Source: Rubrivivax sp. (lineage in GTDB: Bacteria; Pseudomonadota; Gammaproteobacteria; Burkholderiales; Burkholderiaceae_C). From it: a stretch of 64,000 bases of DNA. Of this stretch, positions 25,710 through 39,867 are shown in pieces. The notes beneath the pieces are model-generated. The model did no database searches. It worked only from the letters and a program-made list of their open reading frames with translations, and was not told where the DNA came from. The translations under genes and the position numbers were made by a program. The stretch lies in contig JAIXWM010000073.1 in NCBI GenBank assembly GCA_027491255.1, forward strand, positions 1 through 64,000. The letters run 5' to 3'. Position 1 is the stretch's first letter; each line of letters starts with the position of its first letter.

Positions 25710-27449
25710 TCACTTGCCCAGCACCCCGAGCCGCTTGTTGATGTACCACTGCTGCGCGATCGACAGGATGTTGTTCGTCAGCCAGTACAGCACCAGGCCG
25801 GCCGGGAAGAAGAAGAACATGAACGAGAAGGCGATCGGCATGATCCACATCAGCCGCGCCTGCAGCGGATCAGGCGGGGTGGGGTTGAGCCAGGTCTGCA
25901 GCAGCGTGGACGCGGTCATCAGGATGGGCAGCAGGCCGATCGGCAGATTGATCCAGGGCACGATGCCCAGCAGCGTGTCGGGCTGGGCCAGGTCGCTGAT
26001 GTACAGCCACGAGGAGTTGCGCATCTCCACGCTGGACAGCAGCACCCAGTACAACGCGATGAAGAAAGGCATCTGCGCGACGATGGGCAGGCAGCCGCCC
26101 AACGGGTTGACCTTCTCCTCGCGGTAGATGCGCATCATCTCCTGCTGCATCTGCTGAGGCTTGTCCTTCAGGCGCTCGCGCATCTCCATGACGCGGGGGT
26201 TGATGGCCTTCATCTTCGCCATCGAGCGGTAGGCACTGGCGTTCAGCCAATAGAACGCCGCCTTCAGCAGCACCACCAGGGCCACGATGGCCCAACCCCA
26301 GTTGCCCAGCAGCGCGTGCAACTGCTCGAGCAGCCAGAACAGCGGCTTGGACAGGATGGTGAACCAGCCGTAGTCCTTGACGAGTTCCAGCCCCGGGGCC
26401 AGCGCAGCAAGCTTGCGCTCCTCCTGCGGGCCGGCGAACAGGCGGGATTCGAAGGCCTTGCTCGCGCCCGGCGCCAGCTCGCCCAGCGGCACCACCATGG
26501 CCACCGTGTAGTGGTTGTCGGCCACCTTGGCGGTGCGGAACTCGCGCTGCGTCTTCTCGGGCAGCAGCCAGGCCGAGGCGAAGTAGTGCTGGACCATCGC
26601 GATCCAGCCGTTGTCGGCGGACTTCTCGGGCAGTTCCTTGCCCTTGGCGATGTCCTTGAAGTCGACCTTGGCGAACTTGTTCGCGTCGGTGTAAATGGCC
26701 GGGCCGGTGTAGGTGAAGTAGAAAGAGGACTCACCCTCGGGCGGGTTGCCGTCGCGCGCGAGCTGCAGGTAGAGCTGCGGGCTCACCGGCGTAGCGCCGT
26801 CGTTGAAGACTTCGTGTTTCACGCCAACGACGTAGTCGCCGCGCTTGAAGGTGTAGGTGGTCACCAGGCGACGGCCATCGATGACCGGGGACTCGAACTG
26901 CAACTGCAGCTGCTGTGCGCCAGGCGCGAGCTGCCGCTCGGCGCTGACCACCTTCATCGCCGTCAGGTGGTTGGGCAGGGCCACACCGGCTTGGCTGGTG
27001 ATCAGGCCCGTCTGCGCCAGATACAGACGCGTGGCGCTCTGGTCGAACAGCGTCACCCGTCGCTTCGGGTCTGCCTGGTCGGCGTAGTTCAACAGTTCCA
27101 GCCGTACCAGGCTGGCGCCGGTGGCATCGAAGGTGGCCCGAACGACGTCGGTCGTGATGACGACCTTCTCGCTGGCGGCTCCCTGGGCTGCAGGAACACC
27201 CGCAGCGGCTGTGCCCGTGGCCGCGGGCACGCCCGCCGCCTGAGGCGTGGCGACCGGCGCGGGCACCGCCGCGATCGGGGCCGACGCGGCCGGCGGCGTA
27301 CCGTTGGTCGCCGGGGCGGTGGCCGCGGGCTTGGGCGCCGGCGCGCCGAAGATCGAGGGCTGGCCCGTATGCTTGTTCCACGCGTCCCACAGCAGGACGA
27401 GAGACATCGTGAAGACCACCCACAGCAGGGTGCGGCGCATGTCGGTCAT
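25710..27449 (-). CDS. yidC: membrane protein insertase YidC
   Basis: A 579-residue YidC/Oxa1-type insertase assisting SecYEG and inserting membrane proteins alone. It begins with the N-terminal anchor (RRTLLWVVFTMSLVLLWDAW), then an A/P-rich linker and the large periplasmic beta-domain (~95-370), followed by the conserved five-helix core (GWFTILSKPLFWLLEQLHALLGNWGWAI, GGCLPIVAQMPFFIALYWVLLSS, PIAFSFMFFFFPAGLVLYWLTNN). The start overlaps the yidD stop (ATGA), so the two are coupled. Confidence 0.97.
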   Translation of the reverse strand: MTDMRRTLLWVVFTMSLVLLWDAWNKHTGQPSIFGAPAPKPAATAPATNGTPPAASAPIAAVPAPVATPQAAGVPAATGTAAAGVPAAQGAASEKVVITTDVVRATFDATGASLVRLELLNYADQADPKRRVTLFDQSATRLYLAQTGLITSQAGVALPNHLTAMKVVSAERQLAPGAQQLQLQFESPVIDGRRLVTTYTFKRGDYVVGVKHEVFNDGATPVSPQLYLQLARDGNPPEGESSFYFTYTGPAIYTDANKFAKVDFKDIAKGKELPEKSADNGWIAMVQHYFASAWLLPEKTQREFRTAKVADNHYTVAMVVPLGELAPGASKAFESRLFAGPQEERKLAALAPGLELVKDYGWFTILSKPLFWLLEQLHALLGNWGWAIVALVVLLKAAFYWLNASAYRSMAKMKAINPRVMEMRERLKDKPQQMQQEMMRIYREEKVNPLGGCLPIVAQMPFFIALYWVLLSSVEMRNSSWLYISDLAQPDTLLGIVPWINLPIGLLPILMTASTLLQTWLNPTPPDPLQARLMWIMPIAFSFMFFFFPAGLVLYWLTNNILSIAQQWYINKRLGVLGK

Positions 27450-27823
27450 GAAGACGATTCCTGGAAGTCCTGGGGGGCCTGCGCGTGGCCTGAGCTCGCG
27501 GCGGCGCGATTGTGCGGGGAAGCGCCCGAACCCAGCCCGAGACGGGTGAACAGGCGCGGCGGTTCGACCGGGACAGCGTCACATCCTCCATCGCACCAGG
27601 GATGGCAACGCAGGAGCCGACCGGCCGCCAGCGTGCCACCGACCAAGGCGCCATGGCGTTCCAGCGCCGTCAGCGCGTATTGGGAGCAGGTGGGCTCGAA
27701 GCGGCAGGCATTGCCCAGCGAAGGCTTGAGAAGCAAGCGATAACCCCGCACCAGCAGGAGCAAGGCCTGGCGGGGCAGGTCGGCCACGCGGGCCAACACT
27801 GTGTTCAAGATCGGCACAGGCAT
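27446..27823 (-). CDS. yidD: membrane protein insertion efficiency factor YidD
   Basis: A 125-residue YidD with the family core YRLLLKPSLGNACRFEPTCSQYALTALERHG and CHPWCDGGCDAVP. The C-terminal ~40 residues after the core are an unconserved extension. It lies 18 bp after rnpA and overlaps yidC by four bases, the standard order in bacteria. Confidence 0.95.
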   Translation of the reverse strand: MPVPILNTVLARVADLPRQALLLLVRGYRLLLKPSLGNACRFEPTCSQYALTALERHGALVGGTLAAGRLLRCHPWCDGGCDAVPVEPPRLFTRLGLGSGASPHNRAAASSGHAQAPQDFQESSS

Positions 27824-27841
27824 GTCAACGCGGCACGGCCC

Positions 27842-28354
27842 TCAAGACGCCGCCTGTCCGAACAGACGGTCGAGTTCCGTGCGGGCCGCGGCCCGCAGAG
27901 CGTCCGAATCGGCCGAAGGAAACTGGGCCACCGGAAAGCCCTGGCGCAGGCGCACCAGCCACAAACCCTGGGCCAGGCCACCTTCGTGACGCTGCGCTGC
28001 TGCACGCATCTGGCGCTTCAGCATGCTGCGTGTCACGGACCGACGGGCGTGTCGCTTCGGCACGACACAGCCTAGCCAGCACCCATTTAAAAAGTTATCC
28101 ACAGATGCTGAAAGCTTTGGTGCACTGCCTGTGGACAAGATCAGATCCGCAAGCGACGCTGGCGTCTGGCGCGCATCATCAGACGGCGCTGGAGGAGTCA
28201 GCGCCTGGGTGACTGGCGTGGAAACAGGCCCTCTCCAGGCAGGCCGAGTGGGCTCGACTGCCAGGTGATGCAGCAGAAAATGCGGACTGCGACCGCGCGG
28301 TGGCGCGGAGAGCAACCGCTGGAAATCGGCGGTCTGCACAAGACGGCCGATCAT
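27842..28354 (-). CDS. rnpA: ribonuclease P protein component RnpA
   Basis: A 170-residue protein subunit of RNase P, which supports the RNA component in tRNA 5' maturation. N-terminal LVQTADFQRLLSAPPRGRSPHFLLHHL and the arginine-rich RNA-binding helix VVPKRHARRSVTRSMLKRQMR are conserved. Between them lies an insertion of ~45 residues (T/P/S/A-rich), making it longer than the common ~120-150. The DNA of that insertion carries two DnaA-box-like 9-mers. The start at 28354 is chosen because homology begins at MIGRLV; the frame is open to 28477. Confidence 0.93.
   Translation of the reverse strand: MIGRLVQTADFQRLLSAPPRGRSPHFLLHHLAVEPTRPAWRGPVSTPVTQALTPPAPSDDARQTPASLADLILSTGSAPKLSASVDNFLNGCWLGCVVPKRHARRSVTRSMLKRQMRAAAQRHEGGLAQGLWLVRLRQGFPVAQFPSADSDALRAAARTELDRLFGQAAS
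28095..28138. promoter_or_regulatory. pair of DnaA boxes inside rnpA
   Basis: TTATCCACA, a perfect consensus DnaA box, at 28095-28103 on the plus strand, and TTGTCCACA on the minus strand at 28130-28138. They lie in the A/T-richer insertion of rnpA, an unusual location for perfect boxes in otherwise GC-rich coding sequence. Confidence 0.6.
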
Positions 28355-28415
28355 TGGTGGGGTAGAGCTTGCGCGCGCGATGGATGCGCTGGCGCTGGCC
28401 GAGACGGCGGCGGCC

Positions 28416-28553
28416 TCAGACCTGGGACAGACGCTTGCGGCCCTTGGCCCGACGCGCGTTGATGACCGCGCGGCCACCGCGGGTCTTCATGCGCACCAGG
28501 AAGCCGTGCGTGCGGGCGCGGCGGGTCTTGGAGGGCTGGTAGGTGCGCTTCAT
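28416..28553 (-). CDS. rpmH: 50S ribosomal protein L34
   Basis: A 45-residue ribosomal protein L34, beginning [20 protein letters not shown] and ending [12 protein letters not shown]. It has the usual basic composition and sits upstream of rnpA, 61 bp away, as in nearly all bacteria. It diverges from dnaA. Confidence 0.98.
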   Translation of the reverse strand: MKRTYQPSKTRRARTHGFLVRMKTRGGRAVINARRAKGRKRLSQV

Positions 28554-28743
28554 GGCCATGGCAGAACTCGGCTTCTATTCGGGAAACCGGCGATCATAGC
28601 AAATTGCCATTCAGACTCAAATACTTGGCCGAAGGTACGTGGTTTCCCGGGGCATTGACGGCAGGACCCGGATTGTGGACAACTACGGCCTGCAACACCG
28701 CAAAACGCCCTTGGCGGCAACCGGACCGCCTGACTTTTCCACA
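28554..28743. promoter_or_regulatory. rpmH / dnaA divergent promoter region with DnaA boxes
   Basis: 190 bp containing a minus-strand TTGTCCACA at 28674-28682 and a TTTTCCACA (one mismatch from consensus) at 28735-28743 that abuts the dnaA start codon. The 28590-28625 stretch is A/T-rich. The boxes fit DnaA autoregulation of dnaA transcription. Confidence 0.55.
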
Positions 28744-30150
28744 ATGACGACCGACCTCTGGACGCTGGGCTGCGAACGCCTGGCTGCCGAACTGCCACCG
28801 CAGCAGTTCAACACCTGGATCCGCCCGCTGGCGCCTCCCCAGCTGGAAGTGCTGGAAGACGGCGCTGGGACCCGCGTGGCCCTGCGCGTGCCCAACCGCT
28901 TCAAGCTCGACTGGATCCGCAGCCAGTACGCACACCGCATCGAATCCGTGCTGGCCGAGGTGTCGGGACAGCCGGTTCAACTCGAACTCACGCTCGCACC
29001 GCGCGAGGCCGCCGCCGGCCAACGGCGCCCTGCAATCAGCACCGGCAACGCGCCCCAGGCCGTGGAGACAGAGGGCGCGGACGCCCGCGTCGCGACAGCG
29101 CCAGTCCTTTCGCTGGCACCCTCGGCCACTCCGCACAAGCTCAACAGCGCACTCACCTTCGACACGCTGGTGGCCGGACGCGCCAACCAGATGGCGCGCA
29201 CCGCGGCACTGCACGTGGCCGGCGCACCCGGCGTCATGTACAACCCGCTGTTCATCTACGGCGGCGTGGGCCTGGGCAAGACCCACCTGGTGCATGCCGT
29301 GGGCAACCAGCTGCTGAGCGACCGACCACAGGCGCGGGTGCTCTATCTGCACGCCGAACAGTTCATCAGCGACGTGGTGAAGAACTACCAGCGCAAGACC
29401 TTCGACGAGCTCAAGGCCAAGTACCACTCGCTGGACCTGCTGCTGCTGGACGACGTGCAGTTCTTCGCCGGCAAGGAGCGCACGCAGGAGGAGTTCTTCA
29501 ACACCTTCGAAGCCCTGCTGGCCAAGCGCGCGCACATCATCATGACCAGCGACACCTATCCCAAGGGGCTGGCCGACATCGACGAACGCCTGACGTCGCG
29601 GTTCGACGCCGGGCTCACCGTGGCCATCGAGCCGCCCGAACTCGAGATGCGCGTGGCCATCCTGATCCGCAAGGCCGAGGCCGAGGGCGCGCTCATGCCC
29701 GAGGACGTCGCCTTCTTCATCGCCAAGAACGTGCGCGCCAACGTGCGCGAACTCGAGGGCGCGCTGCGCAAGGTGCTGGCCTACGCGCGCTTCACGCACA
29801 AGGACATCCACATCAACATCGCGCGCGAGGCGCTGCGCGACCTGCTGTCGATCCAGAACCGCCAGATCTCGGTGGAAAACATCCAGAAGACGGTGGCCGA
29901 CTTCTACAAGATCAAGGTCGCCGACATGTACAGCAAGAAGCGCCCGGCCAGCATCGCCCACCCGCGCCAGGTGGCGATGTACCTGGCCAAGGAACTGACC
30001 AAGAAGAGCCTGCCCGAGATCGGCGAGCTCTTCGGCGGGCGCGACCACACCACCGTGCTGCACGCCGTGCGCAAGGTCAACGCCGACCGCGGCAAGAACA
30101 CCGAGCTGAACCAGCAACTGCACGTGCTGGAGCAGACCCTCAAGGGCTGA
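28744..30150 (+). CDS. dnaA: chromosomal replication initiator DnaA
   Basis: A 468-residue DnaA. Domain I (residues ~1-85, [25 protein letters not shown]), a variable A/T/P-rich linker (~90-140), the AAA+ domain with Walker [14 protein letters not shown] (~173-185), Walker [15 protein letters not shown] and sensor segments, and domain IV with the DnaA-box recognition signature [15 protein letters not shown] near the C-terminus. The ATG at 28744 is chosen at the conserved start; the frame is open to 28639. It is followed by dnaN and gyrB. Confidence 0.98.
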   Translation: MTTDLWTLGCERLAAELPPQQFNTWIRPLAPPQLEVLEDGAGTRVALRVPNRFKLDWIRSQYAHRIESVLAEVSGQPVQLELTLAPREAAAGQRRPAISTGNAPQAVETEGADARVATAPVLSLAPSATPHKLNSALTFDTLVAGRANQMARTAALHVAGAPGVMYNPLFIYGGVGLGKTHLVHAVGNQLLSDRPQARVLYLHAEQFISDVVKNYQRKTFDELKAKYHSLDLLLLDDVQFFAGKERTQEEFFNTFEALLAKRAHIIMTSDTYPKGLADIDERLTSRFDAGLTVAIEPPELEMRVAILIRKAEAEGALMPEDVAFFIAKNVRANVRELEGALRKVLAYARFTHKDIHINIAREALRDLLSIQNRQISVENIQKTVADFYKIKVADMYSKKRPASIAHPRQVAMYLAKELTKKSLPEIGELFGGRDHTTVLHAVRKVNADRGKNTELNQQLHVLEQTLKG

Positions 30151-30415
30151 GAGCCCGGGAGGCTGAGACAGTACAGTGGATGCGACGAGCACTCGCCCGC
30201 ACGGGGACAAGCCTGTGGAGAAATCTGTGACAAGCCCCTTCTTGTCCACAGCCGCCGTTGCCCGCACGTTCTTGTCCCCAATCGGGGCGCGGGCTGTGCT
30301 TGCTCTGTCCACAGCCCGCCATGGCAGTTAAATCCTTGAGTTTTCAGCGAAAATCGACTTTTCCCCAGCCCAGAGGGCTGCCTACCACTACCACCACCTT
30401 GATATTTCAAACATC
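30151..30415. other. candidate replication origin (oriC) between dnaA and dnaN
   Basis: 265 bp without a gene. DnaA-box-like 9-mers: TTCTCCACA on the minus strand (30214-30222), TTGTCCACA (30242-30250), TTGTCCCCA (30272-30280) and CTGTCCACA (30305-30313), all on the plus strand except the first. They are followed by an A/T-rich segment (30326-30365) that could act as the unwinding element. The combination and position are typical of bacterial oriC; I could not compute GC skew to confirm it. Confidence 0.6.
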
Positions 30416-35855
<5,440 letters not shown>

Positions 35856-35873
35856 GGGGGGTTGTAGGTGGGG

Positions 35874-35909
35874 GCATATGCTGAGAATGTGTCAGGCATA
35901 AGCTGAGAA
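35874..35909. repeat. 14-bp direct repeat, possible insertion-sequence end remnant
   Basis: GCATATGCTGAGAA (35874-35887) and GCATAAGCTGAGAA (35896-35909) differ at one base and are separated by tgtgtcag. Multiple short direct repeats at an element's tip are typical of IS21-like ends, but no transposase frame follows, so this is only a candidate fossil end. The rest of 35910-36052 shows no gene. Confidence 0.35.
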
Positions 35910-36052
35910 GACGCCCAACCGAGCCCCTCGCATGCTGCGGGCGTGACCATGAGCCGCAGGCTGGCTTGGATGTACTGGTCATTCCTTCATTCCCTCTGCT
36001 CATGAGGTCAGTAGCTCACTGCGAAGGGCCGGGCTGAGGCAGATTTCCAATC

Positions 36053-36079
36053 AAGCCCGCCCGCGGCCGTGTCGGGCTT
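36053..36079. terminator. hairpin at the end of the TRAP operon
   Basis: Arms aagcccg (36053-36059) and cgggctt (36073-36079) with a 13-base GC-rich loop, abutting the DctM stop codon. No T-run follows on the minus strand; it lies between convergent gyrB and the TRAP operon and may serve both directions. Confidence 0.4.
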
Positions 36080-37341
36080 CACCGGTTCAGCAGAGCGAGC
36101 GACAACTGCGGGAACCAGACAACGGCGACGAGCACCGCTGCCATCAGCATGATGAACGGCACCACGGCTCTGCAGATGGTCAGGAACGACTCCTTGAAGG
36201 CGGTCATCCCGACGATGAGGTTGAGCCCGACAGGTGGGGTGAGATAGCCGATCTCCAGGTTCACCACGATGATGATGCCCAGGTGGATTGGATCGATCCC
36301 GTAGGCCAGGGCAACCGGCAGCAGTATGGGGGCGAACATCAGGATGGCCGACACGATGTCGATCAGGCACCCGGCTATCAGCAGGAAGATGTTCAGCGCG
36401 ATCAGGAAGGCCACCTTGCTCTGCACCGTGGCGGTCATCCATGCCGCGAAATCCTGTGGCACCCGGGCGGCCGTCAACAGGATGTTGATGCTGGTTGCCA
36501 CGGCCAGTATTGGCAGGATCGTTCCGAGCAAGCGGGCGGTGTCGACGGACAACTTCAGGAAATCCTGCAGTTTCAACTCTCGGTGCACGAACACCTCGAC
36601 AAGCAGCACGTACACCACCGTGACACCTGCGGCCTCGGTGGCTGAAAAATGGCCGGAATAGATGCCCCCCAGCATGACGAACGGTGCCAGCATCGCGAAG
36701 ACGCCTCTTCGCAGCGCTTGCACCACATTTGTCAGGCGGAACGGTTCGGGCGCGATATGGCGGTTGACGACCAGCGCATAGGTAGCCAGCACGGCAGTCA
36801 GCAGCAGCCCTGGAATCACCCCCGCCAAGAAGAGGTCGCTGATCGACGTTTCTGTGACGATGGCATAGAACACCATGGGAATGCTGGGCGGGATGATGAT
36901 GCCCAGCGTTCCGCCGGAAGCCAGTGCGCCGATCGAAAACTTCTTGCCGTAACCCCTTGCCAGAAGGGCTGGATACATGATGCTGCTGACGGCCAGCATG
37001 GTGACCGGAGAAGACCCGGAGATCGCAGCGAACATGGCGCACGACAGGATGGTGGCCACCGCAAGTCCCCCAGGCAACCATTCGACCAGCGACCGAACGA
37101 TGTCGATCAGCCGAGCCGTGATGGAGCCGCGGCTCATGATGCTGCCAGCGAGGATGAACATCGGGATCGCCAGCAGCGATTCCCGGTTGACTGCGGTCCA
37201 GATGTCGTCAATGAGGTACGTGAGATCGCCCCGCCCCCAAAACAGGTGGACAAACGCCGCGCTGACTATGAGGATGAGGATGACACTCTGCCGAAGCACC
37301 AGCAGCAGCAGGACAAGTGCCAGTAGCGCAAGCGCTGTCAT
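36079..37341 (-). CDS. TRAP transporter large permease (DctM)
   Basis: A 420-residue DctM with ~12 membrane segments. Family landmarks are IPMFILAGSIMSRGSI, FAAISGSSPVTMLAVSSIMYPALLARGYG, LGIIIPPSIPMVFYAI and the C-terminal HLGIIIVVNLEIGYLTPPVGLNLIVG. It starts three bases after the DctQ stop, in a DctP-DctQ-DctM operon controlled from the promoter at ~39050. This is the last gene of the operon. Confidence 0.93.
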   Translation of the reverse strand: MTALALLALVLLLLVLRQSVILILIVSAAFVHLFWGRGDLTYLIDDIWTAVNRESLLAIPMFILAGSIMSRGSITARLIDIVRSLVEWLPGGLAVATILSCAMFAAISGSSPVTMLAVSSIMYPALLARGYGKKFSIGALASGGTLGIIIPPSIPMVFYAIVTETSISDLFLAGVIPGLLLTAVLATYALVVNRHIAPEPFRLTNVVQALRRGVFAMLAPFVMLGGIYSGHFSATEAAGVTVVYVLLVEVFVHRELKLQDFLKLSVDTARLLGTILPILAVATSINILLTAARVPQDFAAWMTATVQSKVAFLIALNIFLLIAGCLIDIVSAILMFAPILLPVALAYGIDPIHLGIIIVVNLEIGYLTPPVGLNLIVGMTAFKESFLTICRAVVPFIMLMAAVLVAVVWFPQLSLALLNR

Positions 37342-37344
37342 GGT

Positions 37345-37833
37345 CTATTCCGATACGGCAGGCTCGGGCTTCGCGTGCGGGTGGAATGCGAATACAAGGT
37401 GACGGAACCCACACGAAAAGAACGCATACGGAATGACGATCTGTATCGTCCACAGAGGCCAGTAGATGATGGGCGCCAGGTCCTGGTTGGCGAACGTGTC
37501 CGACAAATACAGCAAGGCGACGACGCCGATGCCGAAGAAGAGCACGGCCGAGACCGCATCGCCCAGCCTGGCCACCTTGGGGTGCCAGGCCGCGGGCAGC
37601 CAGTTGTCCGTGAATTGCGGCCGCAGATGGCCGTTCGCTGCCGTGGCCAGCACCATGCCGAAGAACGAGGCGTATACCGCAGCGAAGACCGCCAGCGTCT
37701 CAGCGCTGCCCAGTGACTTGGAGAAGAACTCGCGCGACGCCATGCTGGCGATCAGCAGGCCGGTCACGATCAGGTAAGCGAGGGAGGCAAGGGCTGCCTC
37801 CACCCGGTTCAGCCATGAGACCAGCTTGAGCAC
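37345..37833 (-). CDS. TRAP transporter small permease (DctQ)
   Basis: A 162-residue DctQ-family membrane protein with four hydrophobic helices: EAALASLAYLIVTGLLIASMASREFF, ETLAVFAAVYASFFGMVLATA, AVLFFGIGVVALLYL and the C-terminal LWTIQIVIPYAFFSCGFRHLVFAF. The SAET and NGHLRPQ stretches correspond to the E..E and R-H-I-V regions of other DctQ proteins. It bridges the receptor and the large permease. Confidence 0.88.
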   Translation of the reverse strand: MLKLVSWLNRVEAALASLAYLIVTGLLIASMASREFFSKSLGSAETLAVFAAVYASFFGMVLATAANGHLRPQFTDNWLPAAWHPKVARLGDAVSAVLFFGIGVVALLYLSDTFANQDLAPIIYWPLWTIQIVIPYAFFSCGFRHLVFAFHPHAKPEPAVSE

Positions 37834-37857
37834 GGGTGGGCTCGCTCAGCCGGGCAC

Positions 37858-38859
37858 TCAGCCGCCACAAGCTTTCACTGCAGCCTGGATCCTGGCCCAG
37901 ATCGGCACAGCGCTCGGGCCGATCGACTTGACAAGTTCTTCCTGGGCCTTGGCGCCACGTGCGCGGAACTCGGCCAGTTCGGCACCCTCGGGGCGGTAGA
38001 CCACGACGCCGTCCTTGCCCGCGGCGCTCTTCAGCAGTGCCTCCTGGGTGTCGCGGATGCTCTTGCGCAAAGCATTGACCTCCTTGCCCATCTCGAGCAT
38101 GGAGTCTTTCTGTTCCCGGGTCAACCTGTCCCAGCTTCTCTTGCTCATCACCACGGTGCCTATGTCGTGATGAGACGGCAGATAGGTGACGTGGGGCCCG
38201 ATCTTCTGGTATCCGACCGACAAGCCGAATACCGTGGAGTTGTGGATCGCATTCACCTGCCCCGTCTGCATCGCGGGCACCGTATCCGAACCTGCCAGTG
38301 GAACGGCGATCGCGCCGGCCTCGTTGAAGTACAGAGGGTAAGGCGCGCTGGGTGCCACGCGGATCTTCATTCCCTTGATGTCTGCGACCGTCCTGATGGG
38401 GGACTTGGAGTAGAGCGCCGGGAAGCCGACTTCCATGTAGGACAGCAGCACCACGCCCTTGGCTTCCAGCAAGGGGCCGAAGATAGGCTTGACATGGTTG
38501 TCGAAGACGCAGTCCGATTGCGCAGCGTCCTTGAACAGGAACGGAGCCGCGAGCAAGGAAAACTCGGGGACGATCAGCGAAGTCGCGGTGTTGGACTGCC
38601 CGGCGATGTCGATTCGCCCGCGAATCAGCTGCCGCACCACTGTGGGCTCGTCGCCGAGTTGGGAGCTGAAGAACATGTCGATCTTCAGCGATCCCTTGGC
38701 CGCTGCTTCAGCCGCCTGCTTGCGGTTCAGGAAATGCGCACCCCAAGGCGTTCTTTCTGGTGCGACGGTTGCGTATTGAAGCTCGGTCACGTCGGTGGCA
38801 AGGGCGGCGCCCGCGCACACCAATGCAGCGGTCAGGACGAACAGTGCTTTCGAGTTCAT
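37858..38859 (-). CDS. TRAP transporter substrate-binding protein (DctP)
   Basis: A 333-residue periplasmic TRAP receptor. The ATG at 38859 has gagg six bases upstream and begins a signal peptide (MNSKALFVLTAALVCAGAALA); a start at 38895 would add 12 residues ahead of it. The ligand-clamping arginine is in GMKIRVAPSAPYPLYFNEAGAIAVPLAGSDTVPAMQTGQVNAIHN. With the MarR-controlled GMC dehydrogenase and enolase-superfamily dehydratase beside it, an aldonic or uronic acid ligand is plausible. Confidence 0.92.
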   Translation of the reverse strand: MNSKALFVLTAALVCAGAALATDVTELQYATVAPERTPWGAHFLNRKQAAEAAAKGSLKIDMFFSSQLGDEPTVVRQLIRGRIDIAGQSNTATSLIVPEFSLLAAPFLFKDAAQSDCVFDNHVKPIFGPLLEAKGVVLLSYMEVGFPALYSKSPIRTVADIKGMKIRVAPSAPYPLYFNEAGAIAVPLAGSDTVPAMQTGQVNAIHNSTVFGLSVGYQKIGPHVTYLPSHHDIGTVVMSKRSWDRLTREQKDSMLEMGKEVNALRKSIRDTQEALLKSAAGKDGVVVYRPEGAELAEFRARGAKAQEELVKSIGPSAVPIWARIQAAVKACGG

Positions 38860-39026
38860 GGTGAGCCTCTCGATGGTCTGGCAACTGGCGGACACAACAA
38901 GGCTGGAGGGGGTTTCATGCCCCGCAACCTCTCCTGAGTCACGCCGCCCAGCCCGGCGCCGGCGCTGTTCGCCTATCAGCCTGCCCTGGCGAGAGCCTTC
39001 GCCTGCCGATCCGTGACTACGGCACG

Positions 39027-39065
39027 ATCATGCGCTCGACCTGAATGTTTGTCAATAATATTGAT
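39027..39065 (-). promoter_or_regulatory. TRAP operon promoter with MarR operator
   Basis: On the minus strand, TTGACA (39055-39050), a 17-bp spacer and CATGAT (39032-39027) form a good sigma-70 promoter for dctP. The palindrome TCAAT-AAT-ATTGA at 39052-39064 overlaps the -35 element. The same inverted repeat occurs at 39778-39792, before the GMC gene, so both are likely operators of the MarR regulator encoded between them. Confidence 0.65.
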
Positions 39066-39091
39066 ATGAATAGAGTCTGTGCTCGCGTCGG

Positions 39092-39664
39092 TCAAGCGCC
39101 AGGATCGGGATGTCCTGGCGTTTGAAGACGCTTCTTCTGGAGCAGCCATTGGCGATCGTTCTCATCCAAGATGCACCACAGGACCCGCCAGAAGTCACGC
39201 ACTGCGAACTTGCCGCAGGTACGGTAGACGCGATCGAAGCGCTCGTACTGCAAGCGCATCAGATCCTCGAAGACTTCGTTTCCTTTCGGCGTGGCATGGA
39301 GTTCCCTTCTGCGCTGGTCTGAGGGGGCCCTGCGTTGCTCGACGAGTTCCAGTTGCACCAGATCGGTGAGCGCCTTGTGGATGTTCTGGTTCGTCACCCG
39401 AAGGAATGAGAGCACCTCTGCCACCGAGGAGCCTGGCTTCTTGACGGCAACGTAGAGCAGTCGGTGGTGGATCCTTCCGAGGCCATGCTTCTTGAGTTGT
39501 ATCGCGGTGTCCTCGGCAGTACACAGGTGCACCAGGAACAGCAACTCCGTGGTCTGGAACAGGGTGGCGTTGCTGATTGCGGCGCCTGGGCCGTCGGCAT
39601 GAAACCAGGCCATGTCGTCGAACAGGTACTCGTCTGCGGCCAACAGGTCCGACGGTTTTTTCAT
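39092..39664 (-). CDS. MarR-like winged-helix regulator
   Basis: A 190-residue protein. The winged helix is clear: IHHRLLYVAVKKPGSSVAEVLSFL, NQNIHKALTDLVQLELVEQRRAPSDQRRRELHATPKGNEVFEDL, with helical segments on both sides for dimerisation, as in MarR proteins that sense aromatic or organic acids. The ATG at 39664 has aagggA six bases upstream; ATG at 39679 is a less supported alternative. It faces the dctP promoter on one side and the GMC gene on the other, and both promoters carry a matching palindrome, so it is the probable regulator of both operons and likely of itself. Confidence 0.85.
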   Translation of the reverse strand: MKKPSDLLAADEYLFDDMAWFHADGPGAAISNATLFQTTELLFLVHLCTAEDTAIQLKKHGLGRIHHRLLYVAVKKPGSSVAEVLSFLRVTNQNIHKALTDLVQLELVEQRRAPSDQRRRELHATPKGNEVFEDLMRLQYERFDRVYRTCGKFAVRDFWRVLWCILDENDRQWLLQKKRLQTPGHPDPGA

Positions 39665-39777
39665 GCTCTGTCCCTTCATGCTGAGAGGCGTCTCGTGTTC
39701 CACGCGCTTGGTTCCGATCGATGCGTCGGCAGGCCGCCGACCCATCGATCTGTGTCAAGGGCGGTCGGCGATGTTTT

Positions 39778-39816
39778 ATCAATCATATTGATGTAAAAGG
39801 CCTTGTGTTCTAGACT
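39778..39816 (+). promoter_or_regulatory. GMC operon promoter with MarR operator
   Basis: The palindrome ATCAAT-CAT-ATTGAT occupies 39778-39792. A sigma-70-like promoter TTGATG (39788-39793), 17-bp spacer, TAGACT (39811-39816) starts within it, so binding would occlude RNA polymerase. Same repeat as at 39052-39064. Confidence 0.65.
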
Positions 39817-39867
39817 CTTGCACCGTACGACGCGCCCCGTTCGTCTCGCGGTTTGCCCGACGCGATC

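Noticed and set aside
28554..28743. oriC placed between rpmH and dnaA
   Set aside because: Contains two box-like sites, but the dnaA-dnaN region has more boxes plus an A/T-rich segment, so it is preferred.
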